Source of the DNA: Vallitalea sp.
GTDB lineage: Bacteria; Bacillota; Clostridia; Lachnospirales; Vallitaleaceae
Assembly (NCBI RefSeq): GCF_025211055.1
Contig: NZ_JAOARO010000002.1
Coordinates: 1-64,000 of the forward strand
Direction: 5' to 3'
DNA: 64,000 nucleotides
A program made the position numbers and the translations under genes. This document shows positions 53,277-62,632 of this stretch, in pieces (the first letter of the stretch is position 1; the number at the start of each line of letters is the position of its first letter). Under the pieces are notes generated by a model. It had not been told where the DNA came from and searched no databases. It was given only the letters and a program-made list of their open reading frames with translations.

Positions 53277-54398
53277 ATGGCAAAGAAGAAGAAAAAAGAC
53301 ACAAAAACATTAAAAGCACTAGCTATATTTGTTTTGGTTATAGGAGCAGTATACTTAGGTCTTACACTAGGAAAAGGTGCTTATAAATCAGATACTATTA
53401 CTAAAGATAATAATGAGAACAATACTATTACTAAGGAAGAAAATGTTAATAAGGGAAAAACTGATAATGAATTAGGTGAAACTAATTCTGTATCTGAAAT
53501 TAACCCAGAAAAAGAAATAAAACCAGAACCAGAGGTTAAACCAGAATCAGAAGAAAAGTTAGAGACAGAAGAGCCTAAGGTGACAGATGAAGAGAAAGAT
53601 ATTGATGAAGAAAATTCTTCTGAACAAGAAGATATCAAAGAAGAAAATAAGGAAACACCTCAAGGAAGTGGTACTGAAGATAACTTTGACATGAATGTTG
53701 ATGCTTCTACCTTATCTAATAAAGGATACAGCTGGAGTTTCAAAAGAAATAAAGAACACAAAAAGGTAACTGGATATAACAAGTTTGATATTGAACAATA
53801 TGAAGGTTACTATATTGTAGATACTGATGAAAAAGTTATCTACTTAACATTTGATGAAGGTTATGAAAATGGATATACACCTGCCATACTTGATACACTA
53901 AAGGCTAATGATGTAGAAGCAACTTTTTTTGTTACAAAGCCTTTCATTAAGAATAATGTAGAGTTAGCAAAAAGAATGAAAGATGAAGGTCATATAGTTG
54001 GGAATCATACTGTACATCATAAAAGAATGTATGAATTGACAGACGATGAAATTAAGTATGAGATAGAAGAAACAGCTAGATATTTTGAAGAAATGACTGG
54101 ATACAAGATGGATACTTTCTTCAGACCACCAGAAGGAGCATATAGTGAAAGATCACTTTGCCTAACTAGACAATTAGGATATAAGACAATTTTCTGGAGT
54201 ATGGCTTATGCTGATTGGGATAGAAATAACCAAAAAGGTAAAGAATATGCTTACAATCACGTAATTAATAATGCTCATCCAGGTATGATTTCATTATTAC
54301 ATGCTGTATCATCATCTAATACGGAAGCACTTAATGATATCATTAAAACCTTAAAAGAGCAGGGTTATAGATTTGGTAATCTATACGAAATTGAATAA
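53277..54398 (+). CDS. pdaA: PdaA-like polysaccharide deacetylase
   Basis: 373 residues. One N-terminal span (about 12-32), a long acidic linker (about 40-130) with KPEPEVKPESE repeats, and a NodB domain (about 175-370). LTFDEGYENGYT with Glu in place of the second Asp, GHIVGNHTVHH and FRPPEGAYSERSL are close to PdaA, which makes muramic delta-lactam in spore cortex. PdaA itself lacks this long linker, so an external anchored variant is possible. RBS AAGGGAGA. Confidence 0.85.
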   Translation: MAKKKKKDTKTLKALAIFVLVIGAVYLGLTLGKGAYKSDTITKDNNENNTITKEENVNKGKTDNELGETNSVSEINPEKEIKPEPEVKPESEEKLETEEPKVTDEEKDIDEENSSEQEDIKEENKETPQGSGTEDNFDMNVDASTLSNKGYSWSFKRNKEHKKVTGYNKFDIEQYEGYYIVDTDEKVIYLTFDEGYENGYTPAILDTLKANDVEATFFVTKPFIKNNVELAKRMKDEGHIVGNHTVHHKRMYELTDDEIKYEIEETARYFEEMTGYKMDTFFRPPEGAYSERSLCLTRQLGYKTIFWSMAYADWDRNNQKGKEYAYNHVINNAHPGMISLLHAVSSSNTEALNDIIKTLKEQGYRFGNLYEIE

Positions 54399-54597
54399 GG
54401 ATTAGTTATAATAGTTCTTTACTATTTACAAAGCTATCTATATTATATATAATTTATGGTGTCATATAATAACAATAAATGATAGTAAACGTTACTTCAT
54501 TTTTATAATTAATAAAAAACAAGGAAAGTTTCATACATTTTTGCAAATAATAATTATAAAATGGACTATACTATAATAAATATTAGGAGGTACATAA

Positions 54598-56037
54598 ATG
54601 TCCAAGAGATTTGAACAAAAAGACTGGCAAGAAAGCATGAAATTAAAATTTGATTTTAATAATATGATGACATCTTATGTTGGAGAGAACGGTATTAGCG
54701 AATCAGAAATAGCTGATTTACAGGCACAAATTGAAAAAGCTGAAAAAGCAATGGTAGAAAAACGAGCTAATGGTGGTATGGATTGGAGAGATTTACCATA
54801 TAACCAAGGAGATATCGTTGAAGATATTAATGCATATGTTGAAAGCATAAAAGATGACTTTGACACTTTCGTAGTACTTGGTATCGGCGGTTCAGCATTA
54901 GGACCAATTGCAGTACAACAAGCTATTAACCATCCTTATTATAATGAATTGTCAAAAGAAAAAAGAGGTGGTTATCCAAAGTTATATATAATGGATAATA
55001 TCGATCCTGAAAAGTTAGTATCATTATTTGATATTATTGAGCTTGATAAAACTTTATTCAATGTTATAACAAAATCAGGAAGCACCTCTGAAACAATGTC
55101 TCAATTCATGATTATCAAAGAAATGTTAGAAGAGAAATTAGGAAAAGAAGAGTCTAAAAAACATGTTGTTTGTACAACAGATGCCAAAAACGGTAATCTT
55201 AGACCAATAGCTGATAAAGAAGGTTACAAGAGTTTTATTATTCCAGCAGGAGTTGGTGGAAGATTTTCAGAACTAACACCAGTTGGTTTATTACCAGCAG
55301 CTATGTGTGGTATAGATATTGAAGAATTATTGGCTGGAGCAGCTTATATGGATGAATTATGCAAGAATGATAATACATTCAAGAATCCAGCTTCAGTGTA
55401 TGCAATTCTTAACTACTTAGCTATGAGAAGAGGTAAGAATATATCAGTTATAATGCCTTATGCGGATACATTAAAATATATTGGAGACTGGTATGCACAG
55501 TTATGGGCAGAATCACTAGGTAAGAAATTTGATAATGATAAAAATGTTGTTAATGTAGGACAAACGCCAGTAAGAGCATTAGGAGCTACAGACCAACATT
55601 CACAAGTTCAATTATACTCAGAAGGACCAAAAGATAAAGTTATAGTATTTGTTGGGGTTGATAAATACAAAACAACTTTAGATATTCCAAGAATATATGG
55701 TGATATTCCTAGCCTGGGATTCTTAGGTGGAGAAACTCACAATAAATTAATTAAAACTGAACAGATGGCAACAGAATATGCCTTATTGAAATCAGGTCAA
55801 ACAAATATGACAATTACTTTACCAGAAGTAAATGAATTCACACTTGGTCAAATCTTATACTTATTTGAAGTAGCTACTGGATTTGCAGGTGAATTACTTG
55901 ACATTAATGCTTTTGACCAACCAGGTGTAGAAGAAGGTAAAAACGCAACATATGCTATGTTTGGAAGACCAGGCTATGATGATAAGAAAGCTGAACTTGA
56001 TAATAGACCGGCTAAAAACGATAAATACATTATCTAG
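54598..56037 (+). CDS. pgi: Glucose-6-phosphate isomerase
   Basis: 479 residues of the Bacillus/clostridial PGI type. VVLGIGGSALGPIAVQQ, the phosphate-binding TKSGSTSET and GVGGRFSELTPVGLLPAA are diagnostic; catalytic Glu and His lie in AESLG and GATDQHSQ. RBS AGGAGGT. Monocistronic with a strong terminator. Confidence 0.95.
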   Translation: MSKRFEQKDWQESMKLKFDFNNMMTSYVGENGISESEIADLQAQIEKAEKAMVEKRANGGMDWRDLPYNQGDIVEDINAYVESIKDDFDTFVVLGIGGSALGPIAVQQAINHPYYNELSKEKRGGYPKLYIMDNIDPEKLVSLFDIIELDKTLFNVITKSGSTSETMSQFMIIKEMLEEKLGKEESKKHVVCTTDAKNGNLRPIADKEGYKSFIIPAGVGGRFSELTPVGLLPAAMCGIDIEELLAGAAYMDELCKNDNTFKNPASVYAILNYLAMRRGKNISVIMPYADTLKYIGDWYAQLWAESLGKKFDNDKNVVNVGQTPVRALGATDQHSQVQLYSEGPKDKVIVFVGVDKYKTTLDIPRIYGDIPSLGFLGGETHNKLIKTEQMATEYALLKSGQTNMTITLPEVNEFTLGQILYLFEVATGFAGELLDINAFDQPGVEEGKNATYAMFGRPGYDDKKAELDNRPAKNDKYII

Positions 56038-56052
56038 TAATAGATAAAAAAT

Positions 56053-56101
56053 AAAAGGCTTACTTATAATAGAATCCAATTATTATAAGTAAGCCTTTTT
56101 A
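56053..56101. terminator. Bidirectional terminator after pgi
   Basis: A 19-bp perfect stem (56053-56071 with 56081-56099) with T tracts on both strands, between convergent genes. Confidence 0.9.
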
Positions 56102-56122
56102 TATAAGTATTAAAATGATATT

Positions 56123-56428
56123 TTATAATCTTCGTATACTCTTTCTTTTCTTTTTCTCTTTTTCCTCGTCAATAATTTCTATTTCAAGATAATCAAAATC
56201 AATTTGTTCAATAAAATGGTCTTGCTTAAAAGATGTCTTGCCATATGCGGGATAATCTTTATTATTATCATTCAACCACATAGGATGTTGTAAATCAAAT
56301 TCATAGCAGATCTTATCCAAACAATCATAAGTAAGATCATCCTTTGATAAACCATCTTCATTAAGTTCAATTACAGTATCTTTTAACATCTTATTGTTTT
56401 TGTACACTTTTCCCCAAAGTCTAAACAT
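56123..56428 (-). CDS. Conserved clostridial hypothetical protein
   Basis: 101 residues starting MFRLWGKVYKNN. The pattern of KDTVIE, CYEFDLQHPMWL, FKQDHFIEQIDFDYLEI and an acidic/basic tail is one I recognise from many clostridial genomes without any assigned function. No signal peptide, membrane span or enzymatic motif. Ribosome site AGAGAGGATA before the ATG. Stands alone between pgi and sfsA. Confidence 0.8.
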   Translation of the reverse strand: MFRLWGKVYKNNKMLKDTVIELNEDGLSKDDLTYDCLDKICYEFDLQHPMWLNDNNKDYPAYGKTSFKQDHFIEQIDFDYLEIEIIDEEKEKKKRKSIRRL

Positions 56429-56674
56429 AAATATTATCCTCTCTATAAATAAAAATATATATTCTTCAATTAATTAAATAGTATTGCTATTATTATATAT
56501 GCATTAGAACTAAGCTTCAACCTTTAATTTTATATATTTACTAGAAGCATCTAGTATCTTCTTATATTTTTAATAGCAAAAGCTATATAATTAAGTTCTT
56601 TACAATCATGTTATAATAATAATGTGAGTTTTTTATTAATATTTTATTTAATAAAATAATGGAAGGATATAAAT

Positions 56675-57361
56675 ATGATCTATGAAGATATAGTAGAAGG
56701 AGTTTTTCTTGAACGTCCCAACAGATTTATTGCAAAAGTATTGATAGATGGTAATCTAGAAACAGTTCATGTAAAAAACACAGGACGATGCAAGGAAATA
56801 CTTACTAAAGGAACCAAAATATTTTTACAAAAAAGCAATAATCCAAATAGGAAAACAAAATATTCGTTGATAAGTGCTTACAAAAAAGATATACTTATAA
56901 ATATTGATTCACAGGTACCAAATGAAGTTGTACATGAAGCAATTTTACAAAATAAGATAACAGAGCTAATTGATCTTAATTATGTAAAAAGAGAACAAAA
57001 ATATAAAAATTCAAGATTTGATATGTATTTTGAAAGAAGTAATGTTAAAGGTTTTATAGAAGTAAAAGGTGTCACATTAGAAAAAGATGGGTTATCAATG
57101 TTTCCAGATGCTCCTACGAAAAGAGGTACAAAACACTTGGAGGAGTTAATTGATGCAATATCGAATGGATATGAAGGATACCTGTTTTTATTGATACAGA
57201 TGAATGAAATACATAAATTTACACCTAATCACATAACAGATGAAACATTTGCAAAAACTTTAATAAAAGCTAATGATGCAGGAGTTAAAATATTATGTTA
57301 TAATTCAGTAGTAACAAGGAATGAAATTATGATAGGACAAAAAGCAGAAGTATTATTATAG
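56675..57361 (+). CDS. sfsA: DNA/RNA nuclease SfsA
   Basis: 228 residues. N-terminal OB-like domain (VEGVFLERPNRFIAKVLIDG), then a PD-(D/E)xK-type core with RFDMYFE and FIEVKGVTL, and FPDAPTKRGTKHLEEL. Originally described as a sugar fermentation regulator, later shown to be a nuclease in E. coli. GGAAGGATA precedes the ATG. NiaR follows 33 bases downstream and may be co-transcribed. Confidence 0.94.
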   Translation: MIYEDIVEGVFLERPNRFIAKVLIDGNLETVHVKNTGRCKEILTKGTKIFLQKSNNPNRKTKYSLISAYKKDILINIDSQVPNEVVHEAILQNKITELIDLNYVKREQKYKNSRFDMYFERSNVKGFIEVKGVTLEKDGLSMFPDAPTKRGTKHLEELIDAISNGYEGYLFLLIQMNEIHKFTPNHITDETFAKTLIKANDAGVKILCYNSVVTRNEIMIGQKAEVLL

Positions 57362-57394
57362 ACCATTTATAATTTTGAACAAGAGGTGAAGATT

Positions 57395-57901
57395 ATGGAA
57401 GGACTACAGAGAAGAAATAAAATAAAAAAACTTTTAACTGAAAGTGATGAACCAATGACAGGCTCTAGATTAGCAAAAACTTTTTCAGTAAGTCGTCAAG
57501 TAATAGTGCAGGATATAGCATTACTTAGAGCAAAAGGCTGTAAAATCATATCTACATCTAATGGTTATATGATATATGAAAGCAAAAAAGAATATACTAA
57601 ATTATTAGCTGTCAAACATACCAAAGAAGACATAAGGGAAGAGCTGGAAACCATAATTGATTTTGGAGCTACCATAGTTAATGTGATGGTTATTCATCCT
57701 GTGTATGGGGAAATAACTGCTAATCTTATGCTATCATCAAGAAAACATATAGATGATTTTATCAAAAAGCTTCAAAATAATGAATCAATCCCTCTTATGA
57801 GATTAAAAAACGGTGAGCATTATCATTTAATAAAAGCTAATGATGATAAGACACTGGAATTAGTGGAAAAGGAACTTGAGAAAAAAAATTTTTTAATATA
57901 A
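57395..57901 (+). CDS. niaR: Niacin-responsive repressor NiaR (YrxA)
   Basis: 168 residues. HTH_11 winged helix (RRNKIKKLLTESDEPMTGSRLAKTFSVSRQVIVQDI) followed by the 3H domain with conserved histidines in KHTKED, IHPVYG and GEHYHL that bind metal and nicotinic acid. GAGGTG selects the ATG at 57395. In Firmicutes it represses NAD synthesis and niacin uptake genes. Its adjacency to a membrane transporter gene 49 bases downstream suggests that gene as a target. Confidence 0.9.
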   Translation: MEGLQRRNKIKKLLTESDEPMTGSRLAKTFSVSRQVIVQDIALLRAKGCKIISTSNGYMIYESKKEYTKLLAVKHTKEDIREELETIIDFGATIVNVMVIHPVYGEITANLMLSSRKHIDDFIKKLQNNESIPLMRLKNGEHYHLIKANDDKTLELVEKELEKKNFLI

Positions 57902-57950
57902 AAATTTTTAATTATATATGACAAGACACATGAATTTACAGGAGGATAAC

Positions 57951-59039
57951 ATGGATAAACAAAATAAGAAAAAAGGTATTATAACTAAACTAGTCAATAG
58001 GTACTTTATTGATGGACTAAGTGGTATGGCAATGGGATTATTCTCTACACTCATTGTGGGATTAATCATTAAACAGATTGGATCGTTAATAGGTGATAAT
58101 GTAATTGGAATCACTCTATTAAGAATAGGCTCTATTGCAAGTATACTTACAGGAGCTGGAATCGGTATTGGAATAGCTCATAAACTAAAGACCTCAAGTC
58201 TAATCATGTATTCATCAGCAGTTACAGGACTAGTTGGTGCCTATGCAGGTAAAATCATTAGCGGACAAGCATTTGTTGATGGTAATGTTCTGCTGATTGG
58301 TCCTGGAGAGCCTCTAGGGGCTTTTGTTGCAGTTATAGTCGGTATTGAAATAGGAAGACTAATATCAGGAAAAACCAAAATAGATATAATACTTACACCT
58401 ATAACAACTATCATAGCTGGTAGTAGTATCGGACTTATAATTGGTCCAACAATATCTGCTTTCATGAATTGGTTAGGGGACATTATCGAATTTGCTACAG
58501 TACAGCAGCCTTTTGTCATGGGGATATTGGTTTCTGTATTAATGGGTATAATTCTTACACTACCAATAAGCTCAGCTGCTCTATCAATCATTCTTAACCT
58601 TAATGGACTAGCGGCTGGAGCAGCAACAGTAGGTTGTGCTACACAAATGATAGGCTTTGCAGTAGCAAGTTATAGAGAAAATAAGGTTAATGGACTTATA
58701 GCCCAGGGGTTAGGGACATCAATGCTGCAAGTTCCTAACATAGTTAAGAATCCAAGGATATGGATACCCCCTATCGTAGTTAGTGCAATACTTGGTCCAA
58801 TCTCCACAAAAGTGTTTATGATGAAAAATAATGCTTATGGTGGAGGAATGGGGACATCCGGTTTGGTGGGACAGATTATGACATGGGATACAATGATTGA
58901 AAGTGAATCTCCAGGTGTTCTGATAACCAAGATTATAGTCTTGCATATAATTCTGCCAGCTGTTATGACATTAGCTTTATCAGAAGGTCTTAGGAAAATT
59001 GGCTGGATTAAATATGGAGATATGAACTTGGATAGTTAA
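57951..59039 (+). CDS. PTS_EIIC_2-family membrane protein
   Basis: About 362 residues, eight or more hydrophobic segments rich in Gly/Ala/Ile, for example GMAMGLFSTLIVGLIIKQIG. It belongs to the PTS IIC-like family (PF13303) whose members usually lack IIA and IIB partners. The C-terminal NNAYGGGMGTSGLVGQIMTWD segment is family-typical. ACAGGAGGAT selects the ATG at 57951. Substrate is unknown; next to niaR, a nicotinate-related or NAD-precursor transport role is worth testing. Confidence 0.8.
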   Translation: MDKQNKKKGIITKLVNRYFIDGLSGMAMGLFSTLIVGLIIKQIGSLIGDNVIGITLLRIGSIASILTGAGIGIGIAHKLKTSSLIMYSSAVTGLVGAYAGKIISGQAFVDGNVLLIGPGEPLGAFVAVIVGIEIGRLISGKTKIDIILTPITTIIAGSSIGLIIGPTISAFMNWLGDIIEFATVQQPFVMGILVSVLMGIILTLPISSAALSIILNLNGLAAGAATVGCATQMIGFAVASYRENKVNGLIAQGLGTSMLQVPNIVKNPRIWIPPIVVSAILGPISTKVFMMKNNAYGGGMGTSGLVGQIMTWDTMIESESPGVLITKIIVLHIILPAVMTLALSEGLRKIGWIKYGDMNLDS

Positions 59040-59077
59040 GAAAGAATATTATACTCGTGATTGTTATATTATAAAAG

Positions 59078-59118
59078 AAGCCGTTAAATTGTCTCATATG
59101 GGCATTTTAATGGCTTTT
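59078..59118 (+). terminator. Terminator of the niaR unit
   Basis: AAGCCGTTAAA (59078-59088) pairs with TTTTAATGGCTT (59105-59116, one G-U) and a T run follows. Confidence 0.75.
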
Positions 59119-59147
59119 ATAATAAATATATATTTTTTTATATTTTT

Positions 59148-59177
59148 TGAAGGGTATATAGAAAAATTAGCGTCTAA
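59148..59177 (+). promoter_or_regulatory. Candidate ECF-sigma promoter
   Basis: TGAAGG (59148-59153), 17-base spacer, CGTCTAA (59171-59177). The -10 matches the CGTC of Bacillus ECF promoters, and the -35 resembles TGAAAC. It precedes the operon that encodes an ECF sigma factor. Confidence 0.5.
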
Positions 59178-59226
59178 ATATATGTAAGCTTTTTTGATTA
59201 ATAAATGAAGGGAATGTGATTCTAAA

Positions 59227-60621
59227 ATGAAACATAAAAAACTAGGTACTTTTACTTTGGCAATAACGCTCATAGTGTGGGGTATCATTCTTCTTATTAG
59301 TAATTTTATGTATATAGATATTAATAAGATATTAAGAATTCTCTCAGCAGTAAGTATAATACTAATTGGAGTGGAATTTCTTTTCTTTGATTGGTATTAT
59401 AAAAGAAAACAATTGACAATGGAATTAAAAGTAAGCGTTACATCCATTGTTTTGCTAGTAATAATTTATAGTTCTTCTTTTCTTATATCCGGCATCTACA
59501 TGTACAGTAATGATTCAGTGAATGGTTTTAGAAGAATATTCAATATAACAGATGAATATGAAGTAACTAAGAACTATACGGAGAAAGCAATTGGTCTTAC
59601 TAACATTCAAGTAGATAATAGGAGGGGAAATATAGAGATACAAGGTACTGAAACAGAAGATATCTTAATAACTGCAGTATTTAACATAAGTACTTTTGAA
59701 GAAAAGGAAACAGCCATGGAGTTAGCAGAGGATATGGTCTCTATAGACAGGAGACAAGACAAAACATTGACTATTAAGACTAAGAATAATATTCTTAATC
59801 ATAGAGGTACATATACTCATGTTAATTATATAATTGAAATACCTAAAAACATGGAAGTTGATATATCTAGTAGAAACGGTAACATATATGTTGGTAAAGT
59901 TGACAAAAAAACTACTATAAAGACTAGTAACAGTGTTATTCAAGTTGATAATATAGGTGATGAATTAACAATTGAAAACGATTTTGGTAGTATTGAAGTT
60001 GAAGCCGTAGCAGGTTCCACAAAAATTAAAAATAAAAATGGAGATGTCAATGTGGAAAATATAGAGGGGGATTTAGATATAAAAAATAGCTATAGCGATA
60101 CTAACTTTGATAATATCAGTGGAAATGTTACCATAGACCAAGAATATGGTGATATAGATGGTAACAAAGTAGGTAAGAATCTGGAGATAAATGGAGAAGG
60201 TGCTTCCGTAAAAATAGATGATGTACAAGGATTGGTTACTATTGAAACTAGTAATGAATCAATAACTGCTAAGAACATTAATTCAGATATAGAATTATCT
60301 AATAATTATGGAGATATTTTATTAGAGAAGATAAACAGTAATATCAAGATTAAAAGTGAGAATGGAGATATTGATATAGATAACTACAATATAAATGTTA
60401 CTAAAATAGATATAGTTAATAGCTATGGAAATGTCAATATTGATATACCAAACGATCAACAAGCTGTTTTTGAATTAAGAACCAATTATGGTAATATTGA
60501 ATCAGTATTTGATTTTGATATTGAAGAGGATAATAATGAAAAATCAGTAAAAGCTACAATAGGTGATTCTCATAGTATAATTACTATTAATGCTAATAAC
60601 GGAGATATTTTAATTAATTAA
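59227..60621 (+). CDS. LiaF-like membrane protein with DUF4097 beta-repeats
   Basis: 464 residues. Three N-terminal spans (about 8-32, 37-58, 66-92), then an extracellular domain of short beta repeats with ENGDVNVENIEGDLD-like periodicity and recurring NYGDI/NGDI turns. It resembles LiaF/LiaX-type envelope-stress proteins. AAGGGAATG upstream. It is first in the sigma-factor operon, 29 bases before the sigma gene, and a second DUF4097 protein is encoded at 41112-42221. Confidence 0.85.
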   Translation: MKHKKLGTFTLAITLIVWGIILLISNFMYIDINKILRILSAVSIILIGVEFLFFDWYYKRKQLTMELKVSVTSIVLLVIIYSSSFLISGIYMYSNDSVNGFRRIFNITDEYEVTKNYTEKAIGLTNIQVDNRRGNIEIQGTETEDILITAVFNISTFEEKETAMELAEDMVSIDRRQDKTLTIKTKNNILNHRGTYTHVNYIIEIPKNMEVDISSRNGNIYVGKVDKKTTIKTSNSVIQVDNIGDELTIENDFGSIEVEAVAGSTKIKNKNGDVNVENIEGDLDIKNSYSDTNFDNISGNVTIDQEYGDIDGNKVGKNLEINGEGASVKIDDVQGLVTIETSNESITAKNINSDIELSNNYGDILLEKINSNIKIKSENGDIDIDNYNINVTKIDIVNSYGNVNIDIPNDQQAVFELRTNYGNIESVFDFDIEEDNNEKSVKATIGDSHSIITINANNGDILIN

Positions 60622-60650
60622 TAAATGAGTTTGAAAAAGAGGGTGGTTAT

Positions 60651-61223
60651 TTGGACGAGTACATAAAAAAATTAATAGAAAGAGACCAAATAGCTTTTAG
60701 AAAACTTGTTGAAGAATATCAAAGTAAATTCTTAACAATGGCTTATAAATTTACTGATGATTATAATGATGCTGAAGATTTGTGTCAGGAAATATTCATA
60801 AAAGTATATAGAAATCTCTCAGGGTTCAAAAACCAAAGTAAATTATCCACATGGTTATATAAGATAGCAATAAATACTTGTCTTGATTGGAATAGAAGAA
60901 ATAAACCTAAGATATTCAACATAACCAACATCATGGATAAATCTGTTAAAGAACTCAGCTCAAAGCATAATACAGAGCAGATTATTATATATAAAGAAAG
61001 ACAGCAGATGGTGCACAATGCTGTATACAGTTTAAAGGATAAATATAAAACCATTATTATATTATATCATTTCAATCAATTAAGTTATAAAGAGATCTCT
61101 TTTATATTAAGTATACCAATAAAGACTATAGAGACCAGATTATATAGAGGAAGAAAGAAGATAAAGGAACAACTAATGAAGGAAGGTTTTGGAGGTGAGA
61201 TTATTGAATTGCAAAAAATATGA
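60651..61223 (+). CDS. ECF-family RNA polymerase sigma factor
   Basis: 190 residues starting at TTG after GAGGGTGG. Region 2 includes YNDAEDLCQEIFIKVYRNLSGF, and region 4 includes LSYKEISFILSIPIKTIETRLYRGRKKI. No region 3, as expected for ECF sigma factors. It overlaps the next gene by 20 bases. Likely autoregulated through the CGTC-type promoter upstream of the operon and held by the downstream membrane proteins. Confidence 0.93.
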   Translation: MDEYIKKLIERDQIAFRKLVEEYQSKFLTMAYKFTDDYNDAEDLCQEIFIKVYRNLSGFKNQSKLSTWLYKIAINTCLDWNRRNKPKIFNITNIMDKSVKELSSKHNTEQIIIYKERQQMVHNAVYSLKDKYKTIIILYHFNQLSYKEISFILSIPIKTIETRLYRGRKKIKEQLMKEGFGGEIIELQKI

Positions 61224-61545
61224 AGAATTTAACGAACAACTAGATGTTGATACCATTGATTTGCTTAATAATCATCCATCCATAAAAGGTAATAATTATC
61301 TGACAGATAGAATTATGGACGCTGCTTTGCAACCAGAAACAGGTAGAAGCATAATAAAACGCAAGAGTTATTCATTTGAAATGAAATTAGCAAGTAGTCT
61401 TATTTGTACAGGTGTTTTTGTATTAGCTACTAATCTGTTAGCATTGAATACACATATAATCTTTGCTGATGGATTTCAAAGAACAATATATAGCTTTAAC
61501 GATATTCTAGTTAATGTAATGAATAAGTTTCAAATATTTTATTGA
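61204..61545 (+). CDS. Small membrane protein, probable anti-sigma factor
   Basis: About 113 residues from TTG at 61204, five bases after a perfect GGAGGTGA. N-terminal cytosolic half (NCKKYEEFNEQLDVDTIDLL...), one span (LASSLICTGVFVLATNLLAL) and a short outer tail. Overlap with the sigma gene and this topology are typical of anti-sigma factors. No zinc-binding HxxxCxxC motif is seen, so the assignment rests on context. Confidence 0.7.
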   Translation: MNCKKYEEFNEQLDVDTIDLLNNHPSIKGNNYLTDRIMDAALQPETGRSIIKRKSYSFEMKLASSLICTGVFVLATNLLALNTHIIFADGFQRTIYSFNDILVNVMNKFQIFY

Positions 61546-61558
61546 GGAGAGGAATAAT

Positions 61559-62353
61559 ATGAAATGTTTTTTTCATCCAAGTAGAGATGGACAGTACAAA
61601 TGTGCAGTATGTGGAAAAATAACATGTGCAGAGTGTACTTGTTTTGATGGTAATAAATCATTATGTAAGAACTGTTACGAATCAATGAAGGCTAAAAATA
61701 TTAACTACAGCTATAATAGATTCTGGGCTTTTGTATTCTCATTGATTCCAGGTGCAGGACATATGTATTTAGGATTCATGGAACAAGGACTATTTATGAT
61801 GGTAATATTTTTTGGTATTATTGCGGTATCAAGTATGATGTTATATTCATCATTATTTCCTGTATTTTTATTAGTTGTATGGTTTTATAGTTTTTTTGAT
61901 ACTTATCATTTGAAAAAGAAAATTGATAATAACGAAGTAATTATTAATAAACCAATATTTAATTTTAAGATTAAAAAAAGTTATACTGCTTATGGGATGA
62001 TTATTTTGGGAATAATCATATTAATTAATGAATTGAATGAAAAGTTGTATATTCATAGCTTGACATATGCCCAAAGCAGAACCATCCGTAATATTACCAT
62101 GCCGTTGATATTGATTGGCATAGGTTTGATACTTCTAAAACAAGTAAAAAAATCAGTTCAAGTAAATGGTGAAAGTGATACAGAAACTAAGTATGAAGAA
62201 GAAGCAATATATAATGATAGTTATGATAATGTAGACAGTAATGTTGTAGAGAGTAATACTATTGTAGAAGATGAAGGTATAGAACATGAAATAGATAAAA
62301 GCATTGTAGAAAATGATTTTGTTATAGAAAATGAGATAGAAATAGAAAATTAA
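61559..62353 (+). CDS. B-box zinc-finger membrane protein
   Basis: 264 residues. N-terminal zinc finger CFFHPSRDGQYKCAVCGKIT with further CAEC and CKNC pairs, then a TM2-like hairpin (FVFSLIPGAGHMYLGFMEQG) and two more spans. The last 60 residues are acidic and disordered. Such proteins often accompany LiaF/DUF4097 genes in Firmicutes; exact function is unknown. RBS GAGGAGAGG, 13 bases after the previous stop. Confidence 0.85.
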   Translation: MKCFFHPSRDGQYKCAVCGKITCAECTCFDGNKSLCKNCYESMKAKNINYSYNRFWAFVFSLIPGAGHMYLGFMEQGLFMMVIFFGIIAVSSMMLYSSLFPVFLLVVWFYSFFDTYHLKKKIDNNEVIINKPIFNFKIKKSYTAYGMIILGIIILINELNEKLYIHSLTYAQSRTIRNITMPLILIGIGLILLKQVKKSVQVNGESDTETKYEEEAIYNDSYDNVDSNVVESNTIVEDEGIEHEIDKSIVENDFVIENEIEIEN

Positions 62354-62373
62354 TAGTATAATGAGTAAAAAAT

Positions 62374-62435
62374 GTCTCTGTTTAGTTACACAGGTCTAAC
62401 ATCCTGTTTATAGATAAACTAAATAGAGACTTTTT
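62374..62435 (+). terminator. Terminator of the ECF sigma operon
   Basis: GTCTCTGTTTAGTT (62374-62387) pairs with AACTAAATAGAGAC (62417-62430, one G-U), followed by a T run. Confidence 0.85.
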
Positions 62436-62632
62436 GTTATCTTACAGGAAAATTCTATAATAAAGCATATGAAATAGAAACTTTTACTATGTACTTATAA
62501 TTAAACTTCAGATCAGTTTACATTATCAATATTAAATGATAAAATCTATTTAATACTAACTATATTAATCCAATTATTCTAGCATAATTATTGAGCCTGA
62601 GGATTAATCCAATAAAAAATGGAGGTTTTATT

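Noticed and set aside
4281..59100. Repeat family from the shared TTGTCTCAT in the hairpins at 4284 and 59089
   Set aside because: The shared stretch is only about nine bases and the rest of the two hairpins differs, so it is probably chance.
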